Source of the DNA: Acidobacteria bacterium UBA2999 | Lineage (GTDB): Bacteria; Acidobacteriota; Vicinamibacteria; Vicinamibacterales; UBA2999 | Direction of reading: 5' to 3' | Length of the DNA: 34,018 bases | Assembly: GCA_002346475.1 (NCBI GenBank) | Contig: DDZV01000004.1 | Span: 1-34,018, forward strand | In this document: positions 32,820 to 34,018 of the stretch, piece by piece | Layout: every line of letters begins with the position of its first letter | Numbering within the stretch: the first letter of the stretch is position 1 | Position numbers and translations under genes: made by a program | The notes under the pieces: model-generated | What the model was told of the DNA's origin: nothing | Database searches by the model: none | The model's input: the letters and a program-made list of their open reading frames with translations, nothing else

Positions 32820-34018
32820 ATGGGAGACCTTCAAACAGATCAAGGAGAGCGCCTTGAACTGAGTTATGTACCGGTTAGTGAATTTCGTCGGCTAATCGAT
32901 ACTGCAGCATCGCCAATTCAAAAAACTGAGGCATTCTCGGCACTTGCTCGTATTAATGTGCTTTACATGATTACTGGTGCCTGGTCTGGCCATATTGGTA
33001 CTAGTTTCAGTTCCCTTGAGATTATGAGTTGGCTATTTCTTAACGAGATGCGAGATCTTGATCGTGGCGCATCGGCGTGCGACATCTTTTTTTCGTCAAA
33101 GGGCCATGATGCTCCTGCGCTCTATACAGTGCTAGTGGGCCTTGGATTATTGCCTGCAGAGCAGCTTCATAGGTTACGTCGTCTCAGTGGGCTTCCTGGA
33201 CATCCGCATGTTGAGACGCCATTTGTTCAAGCGAACACCGGTTCGTTAGGAATGGGGATTTCTAAGGCGAAGGGGATGGCATTAGCCAATAGACTTACCG
33301 GAACAGCACGCCGGATTTTTGTGCTCACGGGTGATGGCGAGCTTCAGGAAGGCCAGTTCTGGGAGTCACTTGGATCAGCAGCAAATCTTGGCCTTGGCGA
33401 GATTGTTGTGCTTGTAGATCACAACAAAATACAGTCTGACACCTGGGTGACGAAGGTTAATAATCTCGGCAATCTTGAAGCAAAGTTCTCTTCCTTTGGA
33501 TGGCACGTCAGTCGTTGCAATGGACATGATGTTGCTGCGTTGGAACGTACGTTCAGAGCGTTAGACTCTGTAATAGATCAACCTAAGGTTATTGTTGCGG
33601 ATACGATTAAGGGTTGTGGAGTTTCATTTATGGAAGGAGAGAACGCACTTCGAAAGAGTGAGTTGTATCTGTTTCATTCTGGAGCTCCAACGGAGCAGCA
33701 GTACCGTGAAGGATTGAAGGAATTACTTGCAACAGCCCAGAGTTGTTTTAAAGATTTGGGGCTTGGCAGTTTACAAATTAAGACACAGACTCGAGACCCT
33801 CGTCGTCAACCTCGGAAAACAGACAATCTGGTGGCGTCATATTCACAGGCACTGGTTCAGCAAGCTAAACGGAATGAACAGCTTGTGGTACTCGATGCAG
33901 ACCTTATCAAAGACTGTGGCTTAATTGATTTTTCAAAAGCTTATCCTTCTCGGTTTATTGAGTGCGGAATTGGTGAACAGGATATGGTGTCTATGGCAGG
34001 TGGCATGGCTCGTCGTGT
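32820..34018 (+). CDS. Transketolase (3' truncated by window)
   Basis: The frame is open from the ATG at 32820 to the end of the window (399 full codons). Residues 45-95 include GAWSGHIGTSFSSLEI and FSSKGHDAPALY (His at 96 and 58). The thiamine diphosphate motif begins GDG at 171-173 (TGDGELQEGQFWE) and ends DHN at 200-202, the classic spacing of about 30. The pyrimidine domain begins near residue 335 (YSQALVQQAKRNEQLVVLDADL) and includes the catalytic Glu386 in GIGEQDM, so the gene joins both halves in one polypeptide, as in a true transketolase. A transketolase in a nonulosonate locus is unusual: it might make or remodel a ketose precursor for the second pathway. It could also be a plain metabolic enzyme at the locus border. 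The end is not visible. Confidence 0.9.
   Translation, partial: MGDLQTDQGERLELSYVPVSEFRRLIDTAASPIQKTEAFSALARINVLYMITGAWSGHIGTSFSSLEIMSWLFLNEMRDLDRGASACDIFFSSKGHDAPALYTVLVGLGLLPAEQLHRLRRLSGLPGHPHVETPFVQANTGSLGMGISKAKGMALANRLTGTARRIFVLTGDGELQEGQFWESLGSAANLGLGEIVVLVDHNKIQSDTWVTKVNNLGNLEAKFSSFGWHVSRCNGHDVAALERTFRALDSVIDQPKVIVADTIKGCGVSFMEGENALRKSELYLFHSGAPTEQQYREGLKELLATAQSCFKDLGLGSLQIKTQTRDPRRQPRKTDNLVASYSQALVQQAKRNEQLVVLDADLIKDCGLIDFSKAYPSRFIECGIGEQDMVSMAGGMARR

Noticed and set aside
1..34018. tRNA or rRNA genes, CRISPR arrays, insertion sequences, attachment sites
   Set aside because: Reading through the window I saw no tRNA-like cloverleaf, regular spaced repeats, transposase motifs or terminal inverted repeats.

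Overview
This window is a stretch of a bacterial surface-polysaccharide locus. Every gene I can support is on the + strand. Genes are packed with ATGA, GTGA or TAATG junctions or short gaps, and no gene-free stretch exceeds 300 bases. Both ends cut through genes (a glycosyltransferase-like protein at the left, a transketolase at the right), so the locus continues on both sides. The organism cannot be named from the sequence. A Wzt-like ABC exporter, a lipoprotein with a lipobox and nonulosonate (sialic-acid-type) genes suggest an uncultivated, probably outer-membrane-bearing bacterium. Many starts are GTG or TTG. Sampled lines are near 50% GC in the ABC transporter genes and visibly AT-richer toward the right, which hints at mixed origins.

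Layout. 1-2313: tail of a GT-B-like protein, a TIGR04372-like glycosyltransferase and a small basic membrane protein. 2385-4755: ABC exporter (Wzt-like ATPase with extra C-terminal domain, Wzm-like permease whose N-terminus is a second copy of its own C-terminus). 4775-16227: a run of MKILF-type GT-B-like paralogues, interrupted by a fused sugar O-methyltransferase/GT2 enzyme; one paralogue is fused to a second, unrelated domain. 16228-20077: first nonulosonate module (NeuB, NeuC, methyltransferase, NeuA). 20074-22289 and 25923-27029: three stand-alone copies of the domain found in the fusion, which I call the GPW family after its GPW..E.G.E.LYW motif. 22379-25860: sugar tailoring (WbiB-like epimerase, HxGH nucleotidyltransferase, methyltransferase, DegT-type aminotransferase). 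27089-28595: a small lipoprotein and a GT4-like protein. 28605-34018: second nonulosonate module (NANS-like NeuB, PtmA-like reductase, aldehyde dehydrogenase, second NeuA, transketolase).

How it fits together. I infer that two different CMP-nonulosonates plus at least one modified deoxy- or amino-sugar are made here. They would be joined by an unusually large set of transferases (six MKILF-type, four GPW-type, a TIGR04372 type, a GT2 and a GT4), methylated by up to three methyltransferases, and exported by the ABC transporter. The most novel content is the pair of expanded, apparently uncharacterised families and the protein that fuses them.
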